NCBI GenBank assembly: GCA_030280995.1
Contig: JASXTE010000268.1
Coordinates: 1 to 64,000 of the forward strand
DNA length: 64,000 nucleotides
Reading direction: 5' to 3'
Source: Hemileia vastatrix
Taxonomy: Eukaryota > Basidiomycota > Pucciniomycetes > Pucciniales > Zaghouaniaceae
Below, piece by piece: positions 1 through 10,740 of this stretch (its first letter is position 1; every line of letters begins with the position of its first letter). The notes under the pieces were generated by a model. It searched no databases and was not told where the DNA came from. It saw nothing but the letters and a program-made list of their open reading frames with translations. Both the position numbers and the translations under genes were made by a program.

Positions 1-2
1 GT

Positions 3-394
3 CTATGAATTCCCCAAGATTGAACCTGATGAAGCTTGACTATTGCCATTCAAGGGGAAGGCGTGATTGTTCGAGGAAGATGGGGATTGATGAAGATTTG
101 AAGAAGAGGAGGAAGAGGAAGGTAGAGAAGAGTAGAAATGTTGTTGAGGAGGTGGTTGGACTTGTGGTGGTGGATGAGGTTGAGGTTGGTATTGACTCGG
201 ATGGAAGTCTGGAACAGAAGAAGAGATAAGGGAGAAGTAGGATGGATGGAAGGATGTCAGTAAAGAATAGAGCTCGGCAAGGATAGGAACGAAGGAAGCA
301 GTTACTCACAGAAAGCTGGTTGATTGTTCTGGTTGTTATATCCATGATTGTTGTTGTTGTCGTCGTTGCTGTTGTGCTGCTGATTGCGATTCAT
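3..394 (-). CDS. small Asn/Gln/Pro/Ser-rich protein, function unknown
   Basis: Two exons, 310..394 and 3..208, join across a GTGAGT...CAG intron and leave a 96-residue frame ending in TAG at 3-5. The first exon is dominated by Asn and Gln (runs such as NDDNNNNHGYNNQNNQ). The second has a His/Pro/Gln stretch (QYQPQPHPPPQVQPPPQQ) and a Ser run. There is no signal peptide, membrane segment or known domain. An in-frame ATG at 523 would add 43 residues; I chose 394 because composition changes there. The protein looks intrinsically disordered, as in fungal RNA-binding or transcription regulators, but no function can be assigned. Upstream exons cannot be excluded. Confidence 0.5.
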
Positions 395-652
395 GACTAC
401 AAATCCAATTATCCTTTTATTCCAAGAATTTCGAGATGATGAAAAGTAGGAAGAAAAGGAGGAAAAAGTTTTCTGCAGACTTTCGACGAGATAATATTTT
501 TGAGACATCTCCACCGCACTCACTCATTCAGCTATCTCTTTGTCAATATAACATTAAAAGCAACTCAACATCATCATCTACTCGAATAGTCGTCAAATCA
601 TAAGAGCCATCTATCGTCCAGTTGTTGAGATCCACTCGATCCACATCCAGAG

Positions 653-3036
653 ATTCCTTCTACAAAGATCGCTCCATCGGTCTTAGCTTCGGATCTAGGA
701 AACTTGACATGCGAGTGTCAAAGAATGTTGGATAGTGGCGCTGATTGGTTGCATATGGGTGAGTCTGCAGAACAAGATCAGAGGAGAGCTTGAAGGAAAG
801 AGTAGAGAGTCGAGTGGAGTTGGAATTCCCAAAGAGATAACAAGAAAGGACTGACATGGCTACCTCTATCCATCTCCCCTTTTCTATTTCATTTCAGACA
901 TTTATGGATGGGTAAGTTCATCAGTAGCTAGCCAACCTTCAATTCATCTCTCAAGCTAACTTGAAATCTTTGCATCGACTTTGCACCATCCTCCTTCTTG
1001 CAGTCATTTTGTTCCAAACATTGTCATGGGAGCTCCTATCATTGCTTCCGTTCACAAGAGTATTCCAGAAGCTTTCATGGATTGTCATATGATGGTAACC
1101 GAACCTGGAAGGGTGAGTCTCGCAGCACATCTTCTTCCTCTTTGGACGGAAGAATTTTTGCTATCCATCGCACACGACTTGGAGAGGGAGATATGGCCGA
1201 CCTTGGAGGATCTCCAATGATTGGTGCTGCAATTCATTCCAATTCCTTGAGACTTTCTTGCAATCCAACTAGCTCATCCTTATCAGGTCTGAGTCGTCGA
1301 AGAGGTGCCCTTGTCCCTTTTGAAATTGCTCACCTCTATCGGCTCTTTGTCTCTCTCTTTCTCCTCTCTCCGTCTCTGTTCTGCGACTCTCCCAAAACCT
1401 GATCAATTTGGATAGTGGGTGAAAGATATCTCTGAAGCTGGTGGAGCGTCGTATACATTTCATCTCGAAGCCACTGGTGAGTTCTTCTTCCACTCCACTT
1501 CTTCCTTCGTTTCTTGAAGATGTTCAACTCTGATGGGAGATTCTCACTGATCTCATCATTATCTATTCTCTTATATTGTTTTTCATTCGGACTCGATCCC
1601 AATCTGGCATCGATCGCTATCAACTTCAACTTGAACCTCAACTCGAATTGCCTTCTTTAACTTTCAATTCCCTTCTTCAACTCCACTCTTCATTCTTTCT
1701 CCTCAAATGGCCTTCAATGGACACTCCTTTGAAATCCTTCTCTTCGACATTTTTCCCTCAAAATAGATGATCCACTAGATGTGGTTCGTCAGATTCGTGC
1801 AACCAAAATGAAAGCTGCAGTCGCAATCAATCCAGGTACTCCTTCCAGTGAAATCTCAAACGAGTTGGGGGAAGCGTGGATATGATCTTGGTCATGACAG
1901 TCTGCCTGGTGAGTTTATTCTCAAATGAAATTGATTTGGGATGAGATTTGGAAGAGAAATGAAAGGCTACGATTCGGAGTCGAGCAGAGAGCTCTCGAGT
2001 AGGCAGTTGAGAATAGAAAAGGCCTCTTCGACCTGATGAGGTTTTTTGCGATCGATATATGCCACCTCAAGATCTCGAATGTTGGCATTCGAAACCAAGA
2101 GACTACTTGTGCTCTCGTTTCCCAGCTTCGAGACTTCTGTTTGAAAATGCGAATCCAGATTCTTGCAGAGGTCTGATCTTTCACTCCTTTCCCTTCTCGC
2201 TGTCTCAAATCGCTCTTAGGTGCCGGAGGTCAAAAGTTCATGAAGGAATGTATGCCGAAAGTGAGTTGCGTTGAAAATGGGAATCCGAAAGAAGGCATAC
2301 ATTCGAGTTGGAAGACCGATCGAAAAACGATGCTGAATTCTTCTCAATGGCTTTCCCGTTCTTCTACTAGGTCGCCGAACTACGCGCACGATTTCCGAAC
2401 TTGAATATCGAGGTCGATGGTGGAGTGGGTCCGAAGACGATTGAACGATGCGCTGACAGCTGGTGAGTTTCTCGAAGGTTTGCGAACGATAAGCTTTGAG
2501 TCTCTCCCTTTTATACTGTTTTTCAATCTCTCTATATGCTCTATCCCACTTCTTTCTTTTCGTGTCTTCTCTTTTAATTTAATGAAGGTGCAAACGTCAT
2601 TGTTGGAGGAACTGCAATCTTGGAGCCGAATCTCCCAGAGATGTGATTTACTTCCTAAGAGCAAGATGTGAAGAAGCTCAAGAGCGTATCAAAGCGGAAC
2701 GAGAACGTATCGAAGCAGAAGCGGACGAAGATGGTTATCTAGCAGTAGAGATTGATGGAGACGAAGATGATGAAGCCATGATCAGAGCGGTCAATAGAAG
2801 AGGTTCTTCATCTTCTCGGTGGTTGGGAAAGAAGGGCCAGTCATTCAAGTCATAGTTCAAGACCTAATTCTCCTCTTTCAAGACCTAGACCTTACCTTTT
2901 GGCTGCTGCTAGAGCTTCGGCAAAAGTTAGGAAGACTCAACAAGCTATCGGAATGACGACTTTGGACGCAGTGAAGAAAGCTGAAGACGTGGCTGAGAGC
3001 CTCCACAGATGCAAAGACAAATGGAGTGGGAGCTAG
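653..3036 (+). CDS. RPE1: ribulose-phosphate 3-epimerase with C-terminal extension, frame-broken as assembled
   Basis: Interconverts ribulose 5-phosphate and xylulose 5-phosphate in the cytosolic pentose phosphate pathway. Exons, approximately: 653..758, 898..911, 1004..1112, 1416..1476, 1767..1908, 2220..2260, 2371..2462, 2588..3036. Family motifs appear in order: [64 protein letters not shown] and [10 protein letters not shown]. The reading frame is broken by about six single-base differences: the TTT at 901-903 in a 14-nt exon, then near 1874, 1901, 2456, 2622 and 2836. No ATG lies in frame before IAPS; an ATT at 653 occupies the expected start. After the barrel there is a basic/acidic, probably coiled extension of over 100 residues ([18 protein letters not shown]...). 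Either sequencing indels or a young pseudogene; conservation between the breaks favours the former. Confidence 0.8.
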
Positions 3037-3044
3037 TGGAAATT

Positions 3045-3785
3045 GAACGAAAGATTGTCCATTGTTTCCCCTTCCGACTTCAAATCTAGACAACTCTTCG
3101 ATCTTTCTCTCTCGAGTGGTGGTGGTGATTATCTTCTTTTCTCTCATCTCACGACTCAACGTTTCAATCTTGTTCAAATTCCTTTCTTCAATTCAATGCA
3201 ATATGTTCTTCCTCATCTTGGGCCTGTTGTATGCCTCACGTCCGTATCTTCGATGGGAGATCCTTTGATGTCGATGACCATGAATGAGTTTGCTCGAGGT
3301 TGAAACGGTCGCCAGTACGTGAAGAGAAAAACGAGTGATTCGGTTGGAGTTCTCAGACTCTCGAGTTTCAGCTTTTAGCTTCATATCGTTTCAATCTACC
3401 TCGAGGTCTTCGGGAATTCGAGACTATGCAGCAAAGGCTCTCAACTCAAAAACAAATCTATTAGTGGCAGTGACGCCTCGAAGCAACTACAAGACATGTA
3501 CACAGAGGAAGCCAAAGAGATGTGTGTGGAATTGAATCTACCAGGTAATTCTATCGCTAGAATAGATTATTGTTGTTGTTGTTGATCGTTTCCACTGTGA
3601 GAAAGAAAGTGAGAGAGCGGGAGAGGCATTGAAAGTGAGTAGGGAAGGACGAGTGAGGTTACCTCTTTTCACCAGTCACTTGATGGTCTTTTTTGCTCAC
3701 CCTGAGGTAGTGAACCCTGAGAAAAGGAATAAGAGGAAGACAACCCAGAAAGAAGCGATGAGATCAGAAACAAGTCTACTAAAAC
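3045..3785. other. intergenic, no supported gene
   Basis: Space between the epimerase stop and the 3' end of the repeat-peptide gene. A stretch at about 3440-3545 (+) reads as plausible protein (SDASKQLQDMYTEEAKEM) and ends at a GTAATT donor-like site. I find no start codon or partner exon for it, so no gene is called. A short GTT run lies at about 3567-3585. Confidence 0.4.
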
Positions 3786-3814
3786 TCATGAACTTCTCTT
3801 TCTATACTCACAGC

Positions 3815-5880
3815 CTACAGGAGCAGCGAGGACAGCAGAACGATGTCTTTTCCATGCTTTTGTACCCATTTTCCGGCAGCAGCGTTCAATCTCTTCTCGA
3901 AAGCCTGGCAGAGAGAAAGGAAGTTGGAAATGTATCAGTAGCGTGTCAAGGACAGATGAATAGCGAAGGACTTCTCGCTTGATAGACACTCACTTCCTCT
4001 TCAATGAGATCATCGACATCTCTGGTAGTGAGCCCTGTGAAACGAGAGACAGAATTTGAAGAAAGGTGGGAGAAGGAGAAGCGATAAGGTCAAAAAGGCG
4101 CTCGTTGACATGATGCTCTTCTCTTTCCTTGCAGTCAGCACTTACATCCGAGTCCTCCACCAGCAATGGCTGATCCAACATTCTTTGCGTGCTTCTGAGC
4201 AAATTTTCCGACGGCGGCGTTGAGTCTTCTCTCGAGAGCCTGCCAGAGAAGGAAGAAAAGAATTGAAGAGATGGTCAATGACTACTCGATAACATCCGAA
4301 GACAAAGGCAGCTGAAGATCGTAAGGAAACTCACTTCTTCTTCACTGAAGTCTCCGACATCTCTAGTGGTAAACCCTGAAAAGCGAGGAAAGAAGAAATG
4401 ACGAGGGAGCGACAAGTGGCGAGGTCAAACTAAAGTCTATTGAGCTTTCAAGATCCTCTCTCGCTCTCTACTCACAACCAAGACCTCCACCGGCTAGAGC
4501 TGACCCACGTTCTTTGCGTGCTTTTGAGCGAATTTTCCGACAGCAGCGTTCAAACGTCTTTCGAGAGCCTGCGATGAAACGAAGAAAGTTTGAGCGTCGA
4601 TTAGAACCGAGTCGTTGGCAGCAGATGAAGCTAAGAATTACGCGACGGATGATGGAAAGACTAACCTCAGTTTCGGCGAGATCTTCCAAGTCTCTGGTGG
4701 TGAGCCCTGAAGATGGAAGGTGAGATGGCGAGAGGGGAAAGACGAAGAGAAGTGATGAGATCAAAACAAGTCTACTTGGAGTCTTCCAAGAATTTGTTTT
4801 TCTTCCGTTCTTACTCACATCCAAGACCTCCACCAGCAATAGCGGATCCAACATTCTTTGCATGCTTCTGAGCGAACTTTCCAACAGCAGCGTTCAAACG
4901 TCTTTCGAGGGCCTGTGAGGAGGGGACCAAAAGAGTGTGCGCGTCGATAAGTAACGAATCGCTGGCTGGTGAGTAGCGAAAAAATCACTATTGAGGAGAA
5001 ATCGACTCACCTCATCGGCAAGATCTTCGACATCTCTAGTAGTGAGCCCTGAAGAAAGGAGATAGAATAAGTGGCGAGAGGCGATGAGATCATACCAAGT
5101 CGAGCTGAGCTTTTGAGTTGAAGGCCTTTTCTCTTTCTTACTCACATCCGAGTCCTCCACCGGCTAGAGCGGATCCAACGTTCTTTGCGTGCTTTTGAGC
5201 AAACTTTCCGACGGCGGCGTTGAGTCTTCTCTCGAGAGCCTGGCAGAGAAGGAGCGAAAGAGTTGGAGAGATGGTCAGTAATTAATCGGACAGCATATGA
5301 AGACAAGTAGAGAAACTCACTTCTTCTTCACTGAAGTCTTCGACGTCTCTGGTGGTGAGCCCTGAAAAGCGAGAAAGAAATGATGTGACGAGGGGACAAG
5401 GTCAAACTAAAGTCTATTTGAGCTTTGGAGGATCCTCTCTCGTTCTTTACTCACATCCGAGACCTCCACCAGCAATGGCTGATCCAACATTCTTTGCGTG
5501 TTTCTGAGCGAACTTTCCGACAGCAGCATTGAGTCTTCTTTCGAGGGCCTGTTAGAGAGTTCAGAACAGAAAATTTACGAATGGTCAACGATTGATCGAC
5601 GAAAGGGAAGTCACTCCGTGCAGAAGAACTCACCTCATCATCAGTGATGTCTTCACATCTCTGGAAGTGAGGACTGAAAAACGCGGAAAGAAAAATGGCG
5701 GCGCGAGTTGTGTTCGAGAGAGGGAGGTGACGATGTCAACACCAAATTACTCGAGCCATTTGATCTCAAAGACATCTCTGACTCACATCCAAGTCCTCCA
5801 CCGGCTAGAGCGGATCCAACGTTCTTTGCATGCTTTTGTGCGAACTTTCCGACAGCGGCATTCAATCTTTTTTCGGAAGC
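3815..5880 (-). repeat. seven-copy tandem array of exon pairs, period about 310-345 bp
   Basis: A exons recur at intervals of about 309-344 bp and are almost identical in amino acids but differ at many third-codon positions. GCTCTCGAGAGAAGA alternates with GCCCTCGAAAGAAGA, for example. Introns between copies are related but have diverged in length. The A exon goes from phase 0 to 1 and the B exon from 1 back to 0, so each pair is a symmetric module that can be duplicated without disturbing frame. Confidence 0.85.
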
Positions 5881-6048
5881 CTACAGAAGAAAGGAAGAAG
5901 AAGAAAGAAGCGGAATCGTTCAGTCTTCGATATGGCGCGCAAAGCTTCTACGCCTTCAAAAGTAACTCACAGCTTCGTCACTAGCTGGAGCAGCTGAAAC
6001 CATGACAGCTCCGAGAACGAATGGATGAAGAACTTTAGCGAATTGCAT
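3815..6048 (-). CDS. secreted tandem-repeat peptide precursor with Kex2-type dibasic sites (7 units)
   Basis: Exon 1 (5971..6048) encodes a signal peptide starting MQFAKVLHPF and ending ...SAAPASDEA. Seven repeat units follow, each built from an A exon of 94 nt (5787..5880, 5455..5548, 5146..5239, 4819..4912, 4476..4568, 4146..4239, 3815..3904) and a B exon of 38-41 nt (5634..5673, 5321..5361, 5011..5048, 4666..4706, 4335..4375, 3994..4034). The A exon encodes A-(L/S/F)-E-(R/K)-R, then LNAAVGKFAQKHAKNVGSA and AGGGLG. The B exon encodes WLTTRDVEDxxxEE. The dibasic RR/KR before each LNAAVGKF suggests Kex2 cleavage, which would release near-identical peptides with a basic amphipathic front and an acidic tail. 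Unit 7 is divergent and lacks the B exon. One base is missing in B1 (40 nt, expected 41), one in A5 (93, expected 94) and probably one in A7, so the frame is broken as assembled. I know no named family; function (antimicrobial, signalling or surface-active) is inference. Confidence 0.8.
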
Positions 6049-6229
6049 CTTGTGAGTTTGAGTTGAAAAGAAAAAAGGGAGAGTGAGAAGAATAAATAAA
6101 AAGAGGTTTGAAAAAGTAGACGTAGACCAGCTAACGACTTGAGTAGAAGAAGTAGAAGAAATAGAGAAGAGAAGAAAAAGAAGTGATCTGAGATGAAGAA
6201 GGGGAAAGTTCAAGAAAGAAAAGGAGCGC

Positions 6230-6237
6230 TTTATATA
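6230..6237 (-). promoter_or_regulatory. TATA box (TATATAAA) of the repeat-peptide gene
   Basis: TATATAAA read on the minus strand, about 180 bp before the start codon at 6048. A second TATAAA-like site (CATATAAAG on the plus strand) lies close by at about 6260. The 6049-7057 interval is a divergent promoter shared with the secreted peptide gene starting at 7058; no other gene is evident in it. Confidence 0.5.
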
Positions 6238-6860
6238 CCTTCCCTCTCGGGGTGGCGGTGCATATAAAGTTCTTTGCCTCGACGCCAAAGAGGAAGAAGA
6301 TTTGGATCTAGAATGTTCAGATCGAACGCGACGGGGGAGAAATAGAGCGTTAACGGTTCAAGAGCTTCGAATGGACCTCTTCTTCAGCCCCAAGTCCCAA
6401 ATTGACTAATGCTAATGCGCTCCTCGATGGAACGAAGACATTTCAAGAGAAGTTTTAGAATACTGGAGATGATTCGCTCGTGTTCTCGAGCGGTGCGAGA
6501 GAGAGTGGTGTGTAGGCGAGAGAGAGAAGAGAGACAGCGATCGCGCAGACGAGCCTCCCAATCTTCCTCCGAGTTCCCAGCAAGCGCTCTCGTCCTTTGC
6601 TGTTCTTCAGGCGCAAATCTTGAATTGCTCAGGCCTCAGATCGGAATCTGAACCGGGTTGGGAAAAAAGTCGAAGAGGGACTCCAGCCTTGCGCCATCTT
6701 GCTCACTGGGGATCTGGGCAAATCTTTGCCACCAGCCGATTTAGATTTTAAGGTTTTGCATTAGCTCCTAAACTCCGTTCACTAGAAAAGATCGAGAGAT
6801 CCAGATCCTTCAGGCGCTCTCGGCTCTCGATCGCATCGTTGGAGGTTTCGCAATGTGTGG

Positions 6861-6866
6861 TATAAA
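6861..6866 (+). promoter_or_regulatory. TATA box (TATAAA) of the secreted peptide gene
   Basis: TATAAA in GTGGTATAAAGG, 192 bp upstream of the ATG at 7058 and followed by a pyrimidine-rich stretch at about 6890-6970, as is common near fungal transcription starts. It points away from the TATA box at 6230-6237, consistent with a divergent pair. Confidence 0.5.
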
Positions 6867-7057
6867 GGAGCGGACTTGAACATGATCGTCTCTCTCTTCC
6901 CCCATCTACCACTTCTCCTAAGTCTTTTTCGTATCTCTTTTTCTTACTTCTTCTTCTCAATCTCGTAGCTGGTCTACTTTTTATCACCTACTTTTCTTTG
7001 ACTTCCAAAACAACCTTCGCCACCCAGTTTCTCAACGCAACTTCCAAGTTCTTCACC

Positions 7058-7486
7058 ATGCAATTCATCAAGCTAGTCTCAACTCTTCTTTTCGCTGCTT
7101 CTATGGTCGAGTGTGCTCCAGCTTCAACTTCAAACGAAGTCAGAGCAATTCAAAGCGGTGAGTTGAAGAAGTCTTGGATCTCTCGCGCGCGAAGACCTCG
7201 TTTCTCACCACCACCTCTCCTGCTCCCTCTCTACAGACTCCGAGGTCAAGAAAATCATCTTGAGAAGTCGTGAGTGCTAGTTCTGTACCTCCTCTGACCA
7301 TGGCCTTCGTTGCTGACGGGCTCTTCTTCTGACTCGCACTTCTTTTTCTCCAATCCAGTCCTCACCCAACAGCTGGCAAGACGTCAAATAGTAGACAAGA
7401 AACCTGGTATGGGCAAGGCAGACTGCTTTGCATGGATGGCAGAAGTCATCAATCGTGTTCCAGTCATCTTTGGAGGAGGTAACTAA
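7058..7486 (+). CDS. small secreted peptide precursor with a single dibasic site
   Basis: Three exons (7058..7157, 7237..7269, 7359..7486) join in frame to an 86-residue protein ending in TAA at 7484-7486. It starts with a clear signal peptide (MQFIKLVSTLLFAASMVEC then APAS), much like MQFAKVLHPF...APAS of the divergent repeat-peptide gene. Next come a short pro-region, a dibasic RR (in QQLARRQ) and a final 33-residue part containing one Cys, a hydrophobic stretch (FAWMAEVINRVPVIF) and a GGGN end. Cleavage after RR by a Kex2-type protease would release this C-terminal peptide. No frame breaks. I do not recognise a family. Shared promoter region, signal-peptide style and dibasic layout suggest the two genes belong together. 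Confidence 0.7.
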
Positions 7487-8105
7487 ACAGCAACAGGAAC
7501 AAGTCGAGATAGGTGGTGAGTTTTCCCAAGAAGAAGGATGTCAGCTTTGTTCCGAGACCAGAGACTGATCGACCGTTTCTCTCTTAACTCTCTCACGCAG
7601 GCTCAGATTTGAGGCATAGATTCGATTCAGAGAGTCTACTATTCTAATTGATTATGAGCTGTAGCCGAATCCTTTTGTTCATATTTGGGAACCTGTCTAT
7701 GCACCTTTCTCTTTTCCTTCACTCTACAACATCACCGTGTCGATCCGTCATCCTCTTCATTGGACCTCTCCTCTACACTAAAACTTCTATCTATCTAAAT
7801 TTTACATCTTCATTAATTTATTTAATTATCGATCATTTATCTTGACATCGATCGATGACTGCCTGATCATATAAGGTCGAGCGAAGTCTTTGCGAAGTTG
7901 GGTTTCCAAGTCGTTGGATTGAGTTGATCCTCCATTTCGAGCACCACGAGCAAGGAGACATTGGACACCATTCAAGTATGAAGAGACAAAACAAACTGAG
8001 ATAGAGATAAAGAAAATGTATAAAAGTAACAGTGATGAATTTCCCCCTTGTTTCCCCCTATCCAACCATGCACCAACACAAAATCGATCAACGACACATT
8101 CTTTT
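7487..8105. other. intergenic between convergent genes, no gene seen
   Basis: AT-rich 3' regions of the secreted peptide gene (+) and Prp19 (-). Splice-like signals at about 7530-7600 could belong to a 3' UTR intron. No coding frame with family conservation was found. Confidence 0.4.
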
Positions 8106-10636
8106 TTACTCCTCCTTAGCCTTTCCCAAAACCCTCAAAGTCCTATCAATACCAGTTACCAAAAGGCTACCATCCTTAGGATTCCATCTACCACTACTCA
8201 AAGAATTAGTATTCCCATCATAAACCTTTAACAAATTCCAACTTTTATTATTGAAAACTCTAACATCATTACCCAAAACAGCCACGAAATTAGCCGAAGG
8301 ATCGAATAAGACCTCATTAATCCCACCATTTTCACTTTCCAAAACGCCCACGACTTCCTGTTTTCTAAGATCCCAAACTTTGACATCCTTTGAATTCTTA
8401 CTAGAAACGACAAAGAAATAACCATTTTCGGAAAAGTTCATCGATTGGATGTCTCCAAGTGATTCATAATCTTGAGATCTGAAATTCGAAACGTTTGAAC
8501 TTGAAAAGAGATCAAAGATACGAATGATACCTTCTGAAGTTCCTATGGAGAATAATTGACCATCTGGATGGAATGCTAAAGAGGAATATTTATATCCTCC
8601 TAGAGATTCTTCAGATGATACTGAGGATGGGTTTGGTGCATCTAAATACAGAAGCAATTTGGACGAGTCCAAAGAATATAGAGAGAAGTTTCCGTTCCTA
8701 GTAGTCAAACCAAAGAATTTCCCACAAGGATGTAAAGCCAGACCTGAGATTTCAGATCCAACTTAATAGTATCTTTAACCTCATAACCTGAATCTTCTTC
8801 ATTTCCATTTCCATTCAACTTCCAAATCTTGACACTCTTATCAAGTTCAGAACTAGAAACAATGAATTCTGGTTTTCCCTCGTTACCCAGCATTTGGACC
8901 AACTTCCAAAGGATCGTCAGTTTTCGAAAAGAAAACTTTTGAGATCTTCTTTCCATGACCTTTTAGATTCGAGACCAACTTTGAAGTTGAGAGATCATAA
9001 ACGTTGATTTGAGAATCATTTCCACCAGTCACCAAGAATTGACCATTGGAAGATAAATCCATACATGTCACTCCTGGTGGTTTGGTAGAATGTAATGATG
9101 GTAAACTTGAGATTTGATCGAAGGATTTGACATCGTTTGCACTTGCGTAACTTGCTGGAGCTTTGCGTTTCGATCTTCCTTTACGAGCTGCAGAGAGTCT
9201 GCGAGGGGAAGGAGGTGAATGTTGAAAGCAGGATCGATCAGACTCGTAAATGCTAGAAGGCAAGTTGATGTAGAATCGTTTTTCCCCTCACTTTGGGATA
9301 CTTACTTTGTGACTGAAGCTTGGATGGTTTCCCTAGTTTCCGAATCCAGAGAACCTTGACCTCCAACAGCGTTCCCATCCGTCATTTCTGAATCCTCAGC
9401 CCCAACAGAGTTGCCACCAGAGACTCCCAAGGTGTTTTGGATCTGAGCCAAAGCTCTGTGAGAAGGGGAATGCAGAAAAAATCCAGGTTCAGCATGTCGT
9501 TCTGTCTCGACAAGATAAGCTGTACTTCCTCTTGCTCTAACTCACTCTCTAGCACCATCTCTCTCTCCAATCAACCTGGCCACGACTCTGTTTGCTGCGT
9601 CGTTAGCGTAGAGAGCATGTGCCAATTCCTGTCTGACTGAATCGTAATTCCTCTTCAAGGCGTAAGTCTCTAGGATTAGAGAATCGTATTCGGATTGTAG
9701 AGTTGATAGGAGGGAAGGCAGGGAGGAATGGGAAGGTGGTCTTGCTGGAGTGAATGATGGAGCTTTTTGATTTAAGAGTTGAGATTGAAGTTGAACATGG
9801 AAGATAAGAGATAGTAAAATGGAAAGAGAGAGAGAGAGTCAGCTTCTTTCGAGCTCGATTTCTTCTGAAGACTTGGACATCTCAAAAGATTCCCAAGGTT
9901 CCCTCCCTTGTTCTTCCGGATATTCTTCTATCTTACAACATCTCAAAACTCGAACATTTGGACTGGATTTGATTTTCAGATCGTATAGTTATCAAGCTTC
10001 GAGGCAAGGAAAGAAGCTCGCGCAACTAAGGCGTAACAAGCCTCCTGCCCATGCCTCTCTGTAACAGCCTTCTAGTTGATTATTTGTTTTTGGCATTGAT
10101 CATCATTTGTATCCCACCATGTTTGTCTTGCAACTCGAAGTCTTGAAGGTTGGATCGATGTCGAGAAGTTAAGGAAGGAAGATGAGAAGGAATGAATACT
10201 CACAAGTCTTTACTTCTACCAAGTCATCCAAAGTCAATTCTTCCGAAGTGACTGGATCCTGTTCAACGAGAAGAATGAATAAAGAGAATGAGAAGAAGCG
10301 TTACTTTGAAGCTCTGATTGTGGATGATGATGGATTGCTTCTTCCATTCTGCTCTATCTTGATCCGATGTGTTTCTCTGTCTCTGTCTCTCTATCTTCTG
10401 TGCACACTCACCTTGTTGCCATTGTCAGACAGATATTTGTGAATGAGGTTCTTTTCGTACACAGCGCCAGTCTTTTTATTGACGACTGGATTCTGAGCTG
10501 CTTCTCCAGAAACTGACCAAGGCAAGAGAAAGAGAAGAGGAGAGCGAGTCAGTCAAGCACGAATGAGGAGACGTTTGATCTGGATTGATGCCATGCTTGA
10601 ATGATCTTTGATTTAGACTTACTTGCACAGAAACAT
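8106..10636 (-). CDS. PRP19: Prp19, U-box/WD40 ubiquitin ligase of the spliceosomal NineTeen complex
   Basis: Core of the Prp19 complex, needed for spliceosome activation and acting as an E3 ligase in the nucleus. Exons: 10623..10636, 10412..10512, 10204..10258, 9546..9762, 9306..9455, 8106..9198. The N-terminal U-box reads ISGEAAQNPVVNKKTG then VYEKNLI and KDPVTSEELT. The Prp19 coiled-coil tetramer region follows (QELAHALYANDAANRVVARL), then a Lys/Arg linker and seven-bladed WD40 repeats, with blades such as VTCMDLSSNGQFLVTGG and YSSLAFHPDGQLFSIGT. Three one-base breaks occur: an extra base in the AAA at 10631-10633 directly after the ATG, an extra one in CCC 8886-8888, and one missing near 8752. 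The last two cancel. Identity is secure; the breaks are probably sequence errors in an essential gene. Confidence 0.9.
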
Positions 10637-10740
10637 TCCAGGTTATGGCTAGAGAAGGATGAAGATGGATGGAAGGAGTTGGTAGACAAAGTCGATTACT
10701 TTCTTCTCCCTCGAGACCAACCATCTAATAGTTTGCAAGA

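Noticed and set aside
3440..3545. Short protein-like stretch after the epimerase gene
   Set aside because: No start codon, no acceptor-linked upstream exon and no downstream exon could be found, so it is not called as a gene.
3815..5880. Regularly spaced repeats as a possible CRISPR-like or satellite array
   Set aside because: Repeats are coding exons with splice sites and codon-position-specific variation. Spacers are introns, and the organism is a fungus.
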